From an uncultured Polaribacter sp. (GTDB lineage Bacteria; Bacteroidota; Bacteroidia; Flavobacteriales; Flavobacteriaceae), in NCBI RefSeq assembly GCF_947503875.1, contig NZ_CANNFH010000004.1, positions 186,001 to 250,000 of the forward strand: 64,000 nt of DNA, in the 5' to 3' direction. This document shows positions 53,307 through 61,532 of this stretch, piece by piece. The notes under the pieces are model-generated. The model did no database searches and was not told the DNA's origin. It saw only the letters and a program-made list of their open reading frames with translations. The position numbers and the translations under genes are program-made. Numbering within the stretch: the first letter of the stretch is position 1; every line of letters starts with the position of its first letter.

Positions 53307-55526
53307 ATGACAAGACGAAAGAAAAAAATATATAAAAAGAAAGGTAAAGTTGTAAAAGATTTAACTAAAAATATATTTAAAATATTAAACAAAGACGGCG
53401 CAAAATTTTTTAATTACAAACAAATTGCCGCAAAATTACAGATAGTAGATACAGAAGGTAAAAATCAAATCATTCAAAAATTAGCCGAATTAAAAGCTTC
53501 AAAAAAAATAAAAGAAGTAGACAAAGGTAAGTTTCAAATAAATGAGGATAGAAAGTACTCTTTAGGTACCTTAGATGTTACTTCTAATGGAAATGGTTAT
53601 TTTATAACCGATGATTATGAACACGATATTTTTATACCCAATAATAATTTAGGTAAAGGTTTACAGGGTGATTTGGTTAGAGCTTATGTTTACAAAAGAA
53701 GACGTTCTAATAAATTAGAAGCAGATGTTGTAGAAATTATAGACCGTGCAAAAACTGAGTTTGTTGGAGTTTTACAAAAAAGCAAAAATTTTGGTTTTGT
53801 AATACCAGACAATCATAAAATGTACGCAGATATTTTTATTTCTGAAAGTAAAATGAATGGCGCAGAACATGGAGATAAAGTACAAGCAAAACTTTTAGAT
53901 TGGCCAGAAAATTCTAAGAATCCTTTTGGTAAAATTACCAATGTTTTAGGTAAACCAGGAGACCATAACACAGAAATGCATTCTATTTTATTAGAGTATG
54001 ATTTACCTTATGAATTTGAGCCAGAAGTAGAAAAAGAGGCAGAAAATTTACCGATAGAAATTACAGAAAAAGAGATTGCCAAACGTAGAGATATGCGTGG
54101 CGATTTAACGTTTACCATAGATCCAAAAGATGCCAAAGATTTTGATGATGCTTTGTCTTTTACCAAACTAGAAAATGGCAATTTTGAAGTAGGTATTCAC
54201 ATTGCAGATGTATCGCATTATTTACAGCCAGATACTGTTTTAGATGATGAAGCTTATGATAGAGCAACCTCTGTATATTTGGTAGATAGAGTAGTGCCAA
54301 TGTTACCAGAAATGTTATCTAATGGCGTTTGTTCTTTAAGACCAAATGAAGAAAAACTAACCTTTTCTGCAGTTTTTGAAATCAATAAAAAAGCACAAAT
54401 AGTAGGCGAGTGGTTTGGTAGAACTGTAACCTATTCAGACCAACGTTTTGCGTATGAAGAAGCACAAAGTATTATAGAAAATTGTAAACTTTCTGATGAT
54501 ATTAAACCTTACACAATGCCTTTAGAAACTTCTATAATCGATAAAGAATATGAAGTTACACCAGAAATTGTAGAAGCTACTTTAAAGTTAGATGAATTGG
54601 CTAAAATTCTGCGTAAAAAACGCATGAAACAAGGTGCTATTTCTTTTGATAGAGTAGAGGTGAAGTTTAATTTAGATGAAGAAGCAAATCCTGTTGGTGT
54701 TTTCTTTAAATCTTCTAAAGATGCGAATAAATTAATTGAAGAATTTATGTTATTGGCCAATAGAAAAGTAGCAGAATATATTGGTCGTAAACAAGGAAAA
54801 CCATCAGGTAAAACATTTATTTATAGAGTACATGATGAGCCAGATATAGAAAAATTAGCTTCTTTACAAAACATAATTAGCAAGTTTGGGTATAAAATTA
54901 ATACAGAAACTAAAGAATCTACATCAGAATCTTTAAATCAGTTATTAAATGATGTACAAGGTAAAGCAGAATCTAATATGATAGAAACCTTAACCATACG
55001 TTCTATGTCTAAAGCAGTGTATACCACACAAAATGTTGGGCATTATGGTTTGGCTTTTGATTATTATAGCCATTTTACATCGCCAATTAGGCGTTATCCA
55101 GATGTAATGACGCATAGATTACTGCAACATTATTTAAATGGCGGAGAAACGCCAAAACCCTTACTTTACGAAGAAAAATGTAAACATTCTTCTAAAAGAG
55201 AAGAATTAGCTTCTAAAGCAGAACGTTCATCTATAAAATACATGCAAGTTAAATACATGCAAGATCATAAAGATGAAGTTTTTGATGGGGTTATTACAGG
55301 TGTTACAGAATGGGGAATTTATGTAGAAATTTCTGCTAATAAATGTGAAGGAATGGTAAGAATTAGAGATATAAAAAGCGATTATTATATTTTTGATGAA
55401 GCACAATATGCAATTGTTGGGCAAGCAACCAAACATTTGTATCAGTTAGGAGACAACGTTAAAGTTCAAGTAAAAAAGACCGATTTAGAACGTAAACATT
55501 TAGATTTTAATCTAGTTGAAGACTAG
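53307..55526 (+). CDS. rnr: Ribonuclease R
   Basis: 739 residues. Basic N-terminus (TRRKKKIYKKKGK), winged helix, cold-shock domains, RNB catalytic domain with TIDPKDAKDFDDALS, then FTSPIRRYPDVMTHR, and a C-terminal S1 domain (VFDGVITGVTEWGIYVEI). 3'-5' exonuclease for structured RNA. Ends in TAG. Confidence 0.95.
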   Translation: MTRRKKKIYKKKGKVVKDLTKNIFKILNKDGAKFFNYKQIAAKLQIVDTEGKNQIIQKLAELKASKKIKEVDKGKFQINEDRKYSLGTLDVTSNGNGYFITDDYEHDIFIPNNNLGKGLQGDLVRAYVYKRRRSNKLEADVVEIIDRAKTEFVGVLQKSKNFGFVIPDNHKMYADIFISESKMNGAEHGDKVQAKLLDWPENSKNPFGKITNVLGKPGDHNTEMHSILLEYDLPYEFEPEVEKEAENLPIEITEKEIAKRRDMRGDLTFTIDPKDAKDFDDALSFTKLENGNFEVGIHIADVSHYLQPDTVLDDEAYDRATSVYLVDRVVPMLPEMLSNGVCSLRPNEEKLTFSAVFEINKKAQIVGEWFGRTVTYSDQRFAYEEAQSIIENCKLSDDIKPYTMPLETSIIDKEYEVTPEIVEATLKLDELAKILRKKRMKQGAISFDRVEVKFNLDEEANPVGVFFKSSKDANKLIEEFMLLANRKVAEYIGRKQGKPSGKTFIYRVHDEPDIEKLASLQNIISKFGYKINTETKESTSESLNQLLNDVQGKAESNMIETLTIRSMSKAVYTTQNVGHYGLAFDYYSHFTSPIRRYPDVMTHRLLQHYLNGGETPKPLLYEEKCKHSSKREELASKAERSSIKYMQVKYMQDHKDEVFDGVITGVTEWGIYVEISANKCEGMVRIRDIKSDYYIFDEAQYAIVGQATKHLYQLGDNVKVQVKKTDLERKHLDFNLVED

Positions 55527-55540
55527 TTCTGAATTTATTT

Positions 55541-55615
55541 GTCATTTCGACCTTGTGGAGAAATCTAATTAATGTTAGAGATTTTTCGACTTCATTTCAT
55601 TTCGCGCAAAATGAC
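55541..55615. repeat. Dispersed palindromic repeat (copy 12, complete)
   Basis: GTCATTTCGACC and GGAGAAATCT on the left; AGAGATTTTTCGAC and TTTCGCGCAAAATGAC on the right. Confidence 0.6.
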
Positions 55616-55638
55616 ATCATATAAAAATTTAAATCAAG

Positions 55639-55955
55639 ATTTTAACAACAACGCAAAACATAGAAAATTTTAAAATTATAGATTATTTAGGCATTGTAAC
55701 AGGTACAATTTATAATTCTAGTTACTCTAGTAAAGGAAAAAATATCCTTTAAAAATATGTTTTATTTTTCTAAGTATTATGATATGTATGCAGATGTTTA
55801 AAAAATTTAAAAGAACAAGCATTCAACGTTTAAAAGAAAATGCTTCTAAATTAGGTACAAATGCTGTAGTAGCTCTTCAAATAGACGTAGAACCTTTTGC
55901 AAATTCTAGTACAATTTTAGTTTCTATTTTGGGTACAGCTGTTAAAGTATCTTAA
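55639..55955 (+). pseudogene. Decayed YbjQ-family gene
   Basis: Three stretches in different frames match a YbjQ protein in order: ILTTTQNIENFKIIDYLGIV (55639 on, no ATG), FYFSKYYDMYADV (about 55760) and RLKENASKLGTNAVVALQID ... ending with LGTAVKVS at 55955. At least two frameshifts and a lost start. An intact YbjQ relative lies at 57369. Confidence 0.75.
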
Positions 55956-56044
55956 ATTCATTCTTTTACACAATAAATTATACTATTTGCCTTTATATAA
56001 AAGGTATAGTAGTTGATTTTATTTTAAATATAAAATATATAATA

Positions 56045-56734
56045 ATGAAAAAATTAAGCTTTATATGCCTGTTTTTTATTGCATTTTCAGCAATTGCACA
56101 AACAACGGTAACTAAAAATTTAGGAGATTATACAACCTTAAAAGTGTATAATGGTATAGCAGTTGAACTTATTAAATCTAATGAACAAAAATTAGAAATT
56201 ACAGGTGCAAAAGCAAATATGGTTAAGATTAAAAATGTGAATAACATACTTAGATTGTCTTTACCATTTTCTTTAAAACCAGAAGACAATGCTGCAGAAG
56301 GAGAAGTATTAATTAAATTATATTACAACAGTATTATTAATGTAATAGATGCTAATGAAGGTGCTACTATAACAGGTAAAGATTTTACCCAAGATAAAGT
56401 AGAAGTAAATGCACAAGAAAGAGCGTTTATAAACTTAACTTTAAAAACTACTTATGTAACAGTTAGGGCTTCTTCTGGCGGAATTATTAAGCTTTCTGGT
56501 ACAGCAAATAGCCAAGAAGTAAGTGTAGATTTGTATGGCATTTACCATGGTTACAATTTAAAAACATTAAATAATGCAACTATAAAATCGGGTACAGGCG
56601 CTAAAGCGGAAATTTTTGCGGGAGAAACTTTAAATGCAAAAGTTAGTTTTGGCGGTACAATTTTTTACAAAGGAAATCCTAAAGTGGTAAAAGATAAAAA
56701 GGTAATTGGCGGTATTATAGAGAAAAAGAATTAA
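56045..56734 (+). CDS. Exported GIN-domain (DUF2807) protein
   Basis: 229 residues; signal peptide ends SAIAQT. Beta-rich body with the head-GIN domain pattern (YTTLKVYNGIAVELIKSNEQKLEI, VIDANEGATITG, FINLTLKTTYVTVRASSGGIIKLSGTANSQ). Predicted beta-solenoid, periplasmic or surface; function unknown. Precedes tatA by 55 bases. Confidence 0.85.
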   Translation: MKKLSFICLFFIAFSAIAQTTVTKNLGDYTTLKVYNGIAVELIKSNEQKLEITGAKANMVKIKNVNNILRLSLPFSLKPEDNAAEGEVLIKLYYNSIINVIDANEGATITGKDFTQDKVEVNAQERAFINLTLKTTYVTVRASSGGIIKLSGTANSQEVSVDLYGIYHGYNLKTLNNATIKSGTGAKAEIFAGETLNAKVSFGGTIFYKGNPKVVKDKKVIGGIIEKKN

Positions 56735-56762
56735 GAAGATTTAAACTAGTTATTAGTTTTTG

Positions 56763-56770
56763 TATCTTTG
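56763..56770 (+). promoter_or_regulatory. Predicted -7 element (TATCTTTG) for tatA
   Basis: TAnnTTTG match 19 bases before the ATG at 56790. Confidence 0.5.
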
Positions 56771-56789
56771 TAGTCTAAAATACATAAAA

Positions 56790-56978
56790 ATGAATAGTTT
56801 TTTAACGATATTTGGATTTATAGGCGGTACACAAGTTGTAATTATACTTGTGGTGGTGTTATTATTATTTGGTGGAAGAAAAATACCAGAATTAATGAAA
56901 GGTTTAGGAAGTGGTATTAAAGAGTTTAAAAATGCTGCAAAAGAAGAGCCAGAAGAGAAGTTAGAAGATAAAAATTAG
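56790..56978 (+). CDS. tatA: Twin-arginine translocase subunit TatA/E
   Basis: 62 residues from the ATG at 56790; a longer frame from 56760 runs into the promoter and is rejected. [43 protein letters not shown]: membrane helix, FGG-K-P hinge, amphipathic helix. Forms the pore for folded proteins with TatC, which is not in this window. Confidence 0.93.
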   Translation: MNSFLTIFGFIGGTQVVIILVVVLLLFGGRKIPELMKGLGSGIKEFKNAAKEEPEEKLEDKN

Positions 56979-57000
56979 CAGAAAGTTATATTTATAAGAA

Positions 57001-57033
57001 AAGCGCAATTTCAAAAGAAATTGCGCTTTTTTA
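57001..57033. terminator. tatA terminator
   Basis: Perfect 13-bp stem (AAAGCGCAATTTC / GAAATTGCGCTTT), 4-base loop, T-run. 22 bases after the stop. Confidence 0.9.
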
Positions 57034-57110
57034 CTGTTAAATATATTTTTTAATTAACGTGAGTGCTATATAACTATTATAGTTTCTATGTTGTTAAAAA
57101 TCAGTTATAT

Positions 57111-57148
57111 GTCATTTAAAACGGAATAAAGTGTAGTTGAGAAATCTT
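57111..57148. repeat. Dispersed palindromic repeat (copy 13, half)
   Basis: GTCATTTAAAACGGAATAAAG then GAGAAATCTTG; only one half left. Confidence 0.45.
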
Positions 57149-57245
57149 GTATTTAATTAGAGATTGTAATATAAAATCAAAATTAAAATAATACTTAAAG
57201 CTAAAAATTATCAACCAAAACCCAAACTATGCATACCAGTAAAAG

Positions 57246-57277
57246 TCCTTTCCCTTTGGGAAGTTTAGGATGGTATT
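57246..57277. repeat. Short dispersed palindrome, second copy
   Basis: TCCTTTCCCTTTGGGAAGTTTAGGATGG, cut here into its two parts CCTTTCCC and GGGAAG...GGATGG; same type as 15673-15705. The rest of the gap 57033-57368 shows nothing else. Confidence 0.45.
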
Positions 57278-57368
57278 TAAATAGTATAAGTCGTAACATA
57301 TTAATAAACAGTTTTTTTAAATCGAATTCATGTTAATTAGTGTAACTAATTTATAAATCAACAAAAAT

Positions 57369-57686
57369 TTAAAGTCTTACAGCTGTTCCAGAGGCAGTTA
57401 CCATTAACATTCCTCCATTTGCTCCTACTGTTTCGTAGTCTAAATCTATACCAACAATAGCATCTGCGCCTAATCTTTTTGCATTTTCTTGCATTTCTTT
57501 TAAGGCAGTATCTTTAGCTTCTCTTAATACTTTTTCATAAGAGCCAGATCTACCACCAACAATATCCCTTATTCCTGCAAAAAAATCTTTAAAAATATTT
57601 GCACCAATAATGGTTTCGCCAGTTACAATACCTAAATATTGCGTTGCTGGTCTATTTTCTACGGTAGGTGTTGTTGTAATTATCAT
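57369..57686 (-). CDS. YbjQ-family (heavy-metal-binding domain) protein
   Basis: 105 residues: [46 protein letters not shown], and [20 protein letters not shown]. Pentameric fold, function unknown despite the name. Two bases after the SPFH gene stop, so it is co-transcribed with it. Confidence 0.88.
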   Translation of the reverse strand: MIITTTPTVENRPATQYLGIVTGETIIGANIFKDFFAGIRDIVGGRSGSYEKVLREAKDTALKEMQENAKRLGADAIVGIDLDYETVGANGGMLMVTASGTAVRL

Positions 57687-57688
57687 AA

Positions 57689-58612
57689 CTATTCTTTTAA
57701 TTTTTTAGGTTTTTGGTTCTTCATAGCTTCTCCAATTTGATTACTAGCTGTAAAACTTGCTACCATATCATTTAGCATTTGGCTGCCTGCTTGTGGTGAG
57801 TTTGGTAATAAAATTAAGTTACTATTGGTTTCTTGTCCTATAGATTGTAAAGTGTCATAATGTTGTGTAACTACAATTAAAGCAGATGCCTCTTGGCTGT
57901 TAATACCTACTTTATTTAATACTTCTACAGATTCTTCTAATCCACGTGCAATTTCACGTCTTTGATCTGCAATACCTTGTCCTTGTAAACGTTTGCTTTC
58001 TGCTTCTGCTTTTGCACGTTCTACAATTAAAATACGTTGTGCATCACCTTCAAATTGTGCAGCAGTTTTTTCTCTATCTGCAGCATTAATTCTATTCATG
58101 GCAGCTTTTACTTGTGCATCTGGGTCTATATCTGTTACCAAAGTTTTTATAATATGGTAACCATAATCTGTCATATATTCTTGCAGTTCTCTTTTCACAG
58201 CAATGGCAATATCATCTTTTTTAACAAAAACATCATCTAATTTCATTTTTGGTACTTCTGCACGTACCACATCAAAAACAAAAGAGGTTATTTGGTCATG
58301 AGGATAATCTAATTTGTAAAAAGCATCATATACTTTTTCTTTTATTACTTTGTATTGTACAGAAACTTTTAGTTTCACAAAAACATCATCTAAAGTTTTG
58401 GTTTCTATAATTACATCTAATTGTTGAATTTTTAAGCTCAAACGACCCGCAATTCTATCAAAAACAGGTATTTTTAGCTGTAAACCAGATTGTCTAATAC
58501 TTTGGAATTTTCCAAAACGTTCAATTATAGCAGCAGTTTGTTGTTTTACAATAAAAAAAACTGCCATTAAAAAGAAAACGGATAGTCCGATTGCAATAGG
58601 TATTATAATCAT
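57689..58612 (-). CDS. SPFH/band-7 membrane protein (stomatin-like)
   Basis: 307 residues. N-terminal membrane helix, then the band-7 domain ([32 protein letters not shown]), a coiled region ([25 protein letters not shown]) and a C-terminal low-complexity part. Scaffolds membrane microdomains; paired here with YbjQ. Confidence 0.9.
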   Translation of the reverse strand: MIIIPIAIGLSVFFLMAVFFIVKQQTAAIIERFGKFQSIRQSGLQLKIPVFDRIAGRLSLKIQQLDVIIETKTLDDVFVKLKVSVQYKVIKEKVYDAFYKLDYPHDQITSFVFDVVRAEVPKMKLDDVFVKKDDIAIAVKRELQEYMTDYGYHIIKTLVTDIDPDAQVKAAMNRINAADREKTAAQFEGDAQRILIVERAKAEAESKRLQGQGIADQRREIARGLEESVEVLNKVGINSQEASALIVVTQHYDTLQSIGQETNSNLILLPNSPQAGSQMLNDMVASFTASNQIGEAMKNQKPKKLKE

Positions 58613-58704
58613 AAGTAAAGGTTTTAGTAGTTTATAATTCGTTTCTTGTAAAGATACTGAATTTCAGTATTTATTTATGTGACGCAACTTTTTTGAATTT
58701 GTTA

Positions 58705-58757
58705 CAAAAAAAACTTCGGCAAAATTAGTATTTAATAGTACTAATTATGCCGAAGTT
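58705..58757 (-). terminator. gltX terminator
   Basis: Minus strand: AACTTCGGCA ... TGCCGAAGTT (10-bp stem extended by ATTAGTA/TACTAAT) followed by eight T. 20 bases after the gltX stop. Confidence 0.88.
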
Positions 58758-58776
58758 AAAATATACATGTTTTATT

Positions 58777-60309
58777 TTAAAGCTTTTCGATAGCGTTTTC
58801 TATTCTTAAAATAGTTTCTTGTTTACCAATAGTTGCAATAATGTCAAATAGATGAGGTCCTGCCAATTTACCAACTAAAGACAAACGTAAAGGTTGCATA
58901 ACTTTACCAAAACCAATTTCTTTGTTGGTAATCCATTCTTTAATTTCTTTTTCAGTATTTGCTGATGAGAAATCTTCAATATTTTTAATAATTTCAACCA
59001 ATTCTTGCATTAATTCAGGTGTTCCTTCTTTCCAGTTTTTCTTTACATTTTTTGCATCATATTCAGATGGTGTTTCAAAGAAATAAGAAGATAAATCCCA
59101 TAAATCTTCCACAAAAATTGCTCTTTCCTTTATAGATGAAACTATTTTTTGAACTTGAGATTTCTCGTCTTCATTAGCAACTGAAATTCCTTTTTCAGTT
59201 AAAATTGGTAAAAATAGTTCAGTTACAGCTTCATCAGACTTTGTTTGCATGTATTGTTGTTGAAACCACTTGGTTTTATCTGGACTAAATTTTGCGCCAG
59301 ATTTAGAAACACGTTTTAAATCGAAAGTTTCAACTAATGCTTCTAAAGAAAAAATTTCTTGTTCTGTTCCAGGATTCCATCCTAAAAAAGCCAACATATT
59401 TATAAAAGCGTCTGCAAAATAACCATCTTCTTTGTAACCTCTAGAAACATCACCAGTTGCTTCATTTGTATATTCTAAAGGAAAAACAGGGAAACCTAAT
59501 TTATCACCATCTCTTTTGCTTAATTTACCTTTACCAACAGGTTTTAAAATTAAAGGTAAATGTGCAAATTTTGGTGAGTCCCAACCAAAAGCTTTGTATA
59601 ATAAAACATGTAATGGCATAGAAGGTAACCATTCTTCACCACGTATTACATGAGAAATTTCCATTAAATGATCATCAACAATATTTGCTAAATGATAGGT
59701 TGGCATACCATCTGTTTTAAACAAAATTTTATCGTCTAAAGTATTGGTATCAATAGTTATATTGCCACGTATTTCGTCTTCCATTTGCAAGATTTCATCT
59801 TGTGGAGATTTAAAACGAATTACATAATTTTCGCCAGCATTTATCTTTGCTTGAACTTCTTCATCAGTTAAAACTAAAGAGTTTACCAAACGCCCTTTTT
59901 CACGATTGTGCCAATTGTAAATAAAGGTTTTACCTTCAGCTTCATGTCCTTTTCTATGTGCATCTAATTCTTCAGCAGTATCAAAAGCATAATATGCCCA
60001 ACCTGTTTCTAATAAAATAGTTGCATATTTTTTATACAATTCTTTACGTTCAGATTGTCTGTAAGGACCAAATTTTTCGTTCTTATTAATTCCTTCATCA
60101 AAAGGAATATTACACCAATTTAAAGCATCTATTATATATTGTTCTGCATTGGCAACATAACGCGTTTGATCTGTATCTTCTATTCTTAAAATAAAAGTTC
60201 CGTTGTGTTTTTTGGCGAATAAATAATTATATAAAGCTGTTCTTACACCACCAATATGTAAAGGTCCTGTAGGACTTGGGGCAAAACGAACACGAACATT
60301 AGATTCCAT
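58777..60309 (-). CDS. gltX: Glutamyl-tRNA synthetase
   Basis: 510 residues. Class I HIGH motif as PTGPLHIGGVRTAL, KMSKS-type motif as KLSKRDGD, and the GluRS-typical RIEDTDQTRYVANAEQYI. Charges tRNA-Glu. The leader is about 150 bases if the TATCTTTG element at 60468-60475 (minus strand) is the promoter. Confidence 0.96.
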   Translation of the reverse strand: MESNVRVRFAPSPTGPLHIGGVRTALYNYLFAKKHNGTFILRIEDTDQTRYVANAEQYIIDALNWCNIPFDEGINKNEKFGPYRQSERKELYKKYATILLETGWAYYAFDTAEELDAHRKGHEAEGKTFIYNWHNREKGRLVNSLVLTDEEVQAKINAGENYVIRFKSPQDEILQMEDEIRGNITIDTNTLDDKILFKTDGMPTYHLANIVDDHLMEISHVIRGEEWLPSMPLHVLLYKAFGWDSPKFAHLPLILKPVGKGKLSKRDGDKLGFPVFPLEYTNEATGDVSRGYKEDGYFADAFINMLAFLGWNPGTEQEIFSLEALVETFDLKRVSKSGAKFSPDKTKWFQQQYMQTKSDEAVTELFLPILTEKGISVANEDEKSQVQKIVSSIKERAIFVEDLWDLSSYFFETPSEYDAKNVKKNWKEGTPELMQELVEIIKNIEDFSSANTEKEIKEWITNKEIGFGKVMQPLRLSLVGKLAGPHLFDIIATIGKQETILRIENAIEKL

Positions 60310-60347
60310 TTTTTTGTTTTTTAAATGATTTATTTTAAAACGATAAT

Positions 60348-60432
60348 GTCATTTTTAGCGGAATGAGATGGTGTTAAAAAATCTATGAAATTGGATTATT
60401 ATTTAGATTTCTCCATTTCAGTCGAAATGACA
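60348..60432. repeat. Dispersed palindromic repeat (copy 14), in the gltX leader
   Basis: GTCATTTTTAGCGGAATGAG on the left, TTAGATTTCTCC and GTCGAAATGAC on the right; between the likely promoter and the start of gltX. Confidence 0.55.
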
Positions 60433-60467
60433 ATTTAATTTACTTTTTTAAAGTTTTTTTAATGTCG

Positions 60468-60475
60468 CAAAGATA
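60468..60475 (-). promoter_or_regulatory. Predicted -7 element (TATCTTTG) for gltX
   Basis: TAnnTTTG on the minus strand about 160 bases before the ATG; -33 region not clear. Confidence 0.35.
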
Positions 60476-60520
60476 GTTTTTAAAAGAGAGAATGAAAATG
60501 AGAGAAAAGAAAAAATGAAA

Positions 60521-60552
60521 AAACCTAACAGGTTTTAAAATCTGTTAGGTTT
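60521..60552 (-). terminator. Hairpin downstream of the barrel gene
   Basis: AAACCTAACAG / CTGTTAGGTTT, 11-bp stem, 10-base AT loop; 25 bases after the stop of the gene at 60578. Confidence 0.65.
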
Positions 60553-60577
60553 CTAAAATTATATAGAGCAGTTTTAT

Positions 60578-61420
60578 TTAAAACTTATGAAAAGCCCCAA
60601 TATTTAAAGAGGGCGCTTGTGCTAAATTATTTGCAAAAAAAGCGCCTCCAAATCCAGCTGTAATACCAAAGTTTTTAGTGAATTCTCCAATGGTTTTTAA
60701 ACCAAAACCACCAAATTCTTGGTCGTTTACATAAAAACCTGTAATGGTGTTGGTTACTGGCAAAATAATAGTGCCATTTTTAAGAGATTTTACAATATCT
60801 AAATACCCAATTAACCATATTTTTTCAGTTATTTTTTTACCATATTCGCCACCAATTTTAAAGTTAGAACTGTAATTGTTGGTTCTAATATTTGCACCAA
60901 TAAATGCTTGAAAATAACTGTTTCCAAAACCTTTACCAGTTAAAAATAACGGTGTAAAAGTATAGGCATCATAGCCTGTTCGTATTCCAGAAGCACCATC
61001 ATAAGTACCCGTATTTGCTTCAACAGAAATTTGGCCAGACAATAACCAACCTTTTTTATAAAAATTATGTTTTATACCAATTTCTATATTTCCTAAAGCT
61101 GTTTTACTAAAATTTTGAGAGCAATCTCCATCACAATCTATTCTTGGATCTTGAAAATCTTCAATAGTAATTATTTTTAATGGTAAATTTACGAGTAAAC
61201 TTGTTTTGTTACTAATACCATATTCTGCAAAAATTTGAGCAGTATTGTCTGTGTAAATACCAAAAGTACTAGTGTCTGGGTCGCCAAAAAGGGTATCATA
61301 ATTTGCAACACTGTTAAAGGAAACTTGTGTGTAAAAATTGCCTTTTTCTTGTGTCCACGGACTCTGACAAAACGAGGTTAAAGAAATAAGAAGTAAAGAA
61401 AGTAGGGTTAATTTTTTCAT
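60578..61420 (-). CDS. Outer-membrane beta-barrel protein of unknown function
   Basis: 280 residues; signal peptide ends TSFCQS. Alternating strands and a C-terminal aromatic end (IGAFHKF) indicate an outer-membrane barrel. A Cys pair in PRIDCDGDCSQ may form a disulfide or bind calcium in a loop. I do not recognise the substrate or family beyond a transporter-like barrel. Confidence 0.75.
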   Translation of the reverse strand: MKKLTLLSLLLISLTSFCQSPWTQEKGNFYTQVSFNSVANYDTLFGDPDTSTFGIYTDNTAQIFAEYGISNKTSLLVNLPLKIITIEDFQDPRIDCDGDCSQNFSKTALGNIEIGIKHNFYKKGWLLSGQISVEANTGTYDGASGIRTGYDAYTFTPLFLTGKGFGNSYFQAFIGANIRTNNYSSNFKIGGEYGKKITEKIWLIGYLDIVKSLKNGTIILPVTNTITGFYVNDQEFGGFGLKTIGEFTKNFGITAGFGGAFFANNLAQAPSLNIGAFHKF

Positions 61421-61532
61421 AATTCTATTGATTTTAAACTTAGTAGTATTTTAACAGAAATACTTACAGAATTCAAATTAACATTTAAATAATTGTGGTT
61501 AAAGCAAAATTGAGTATTTTTATTAGTTATTT

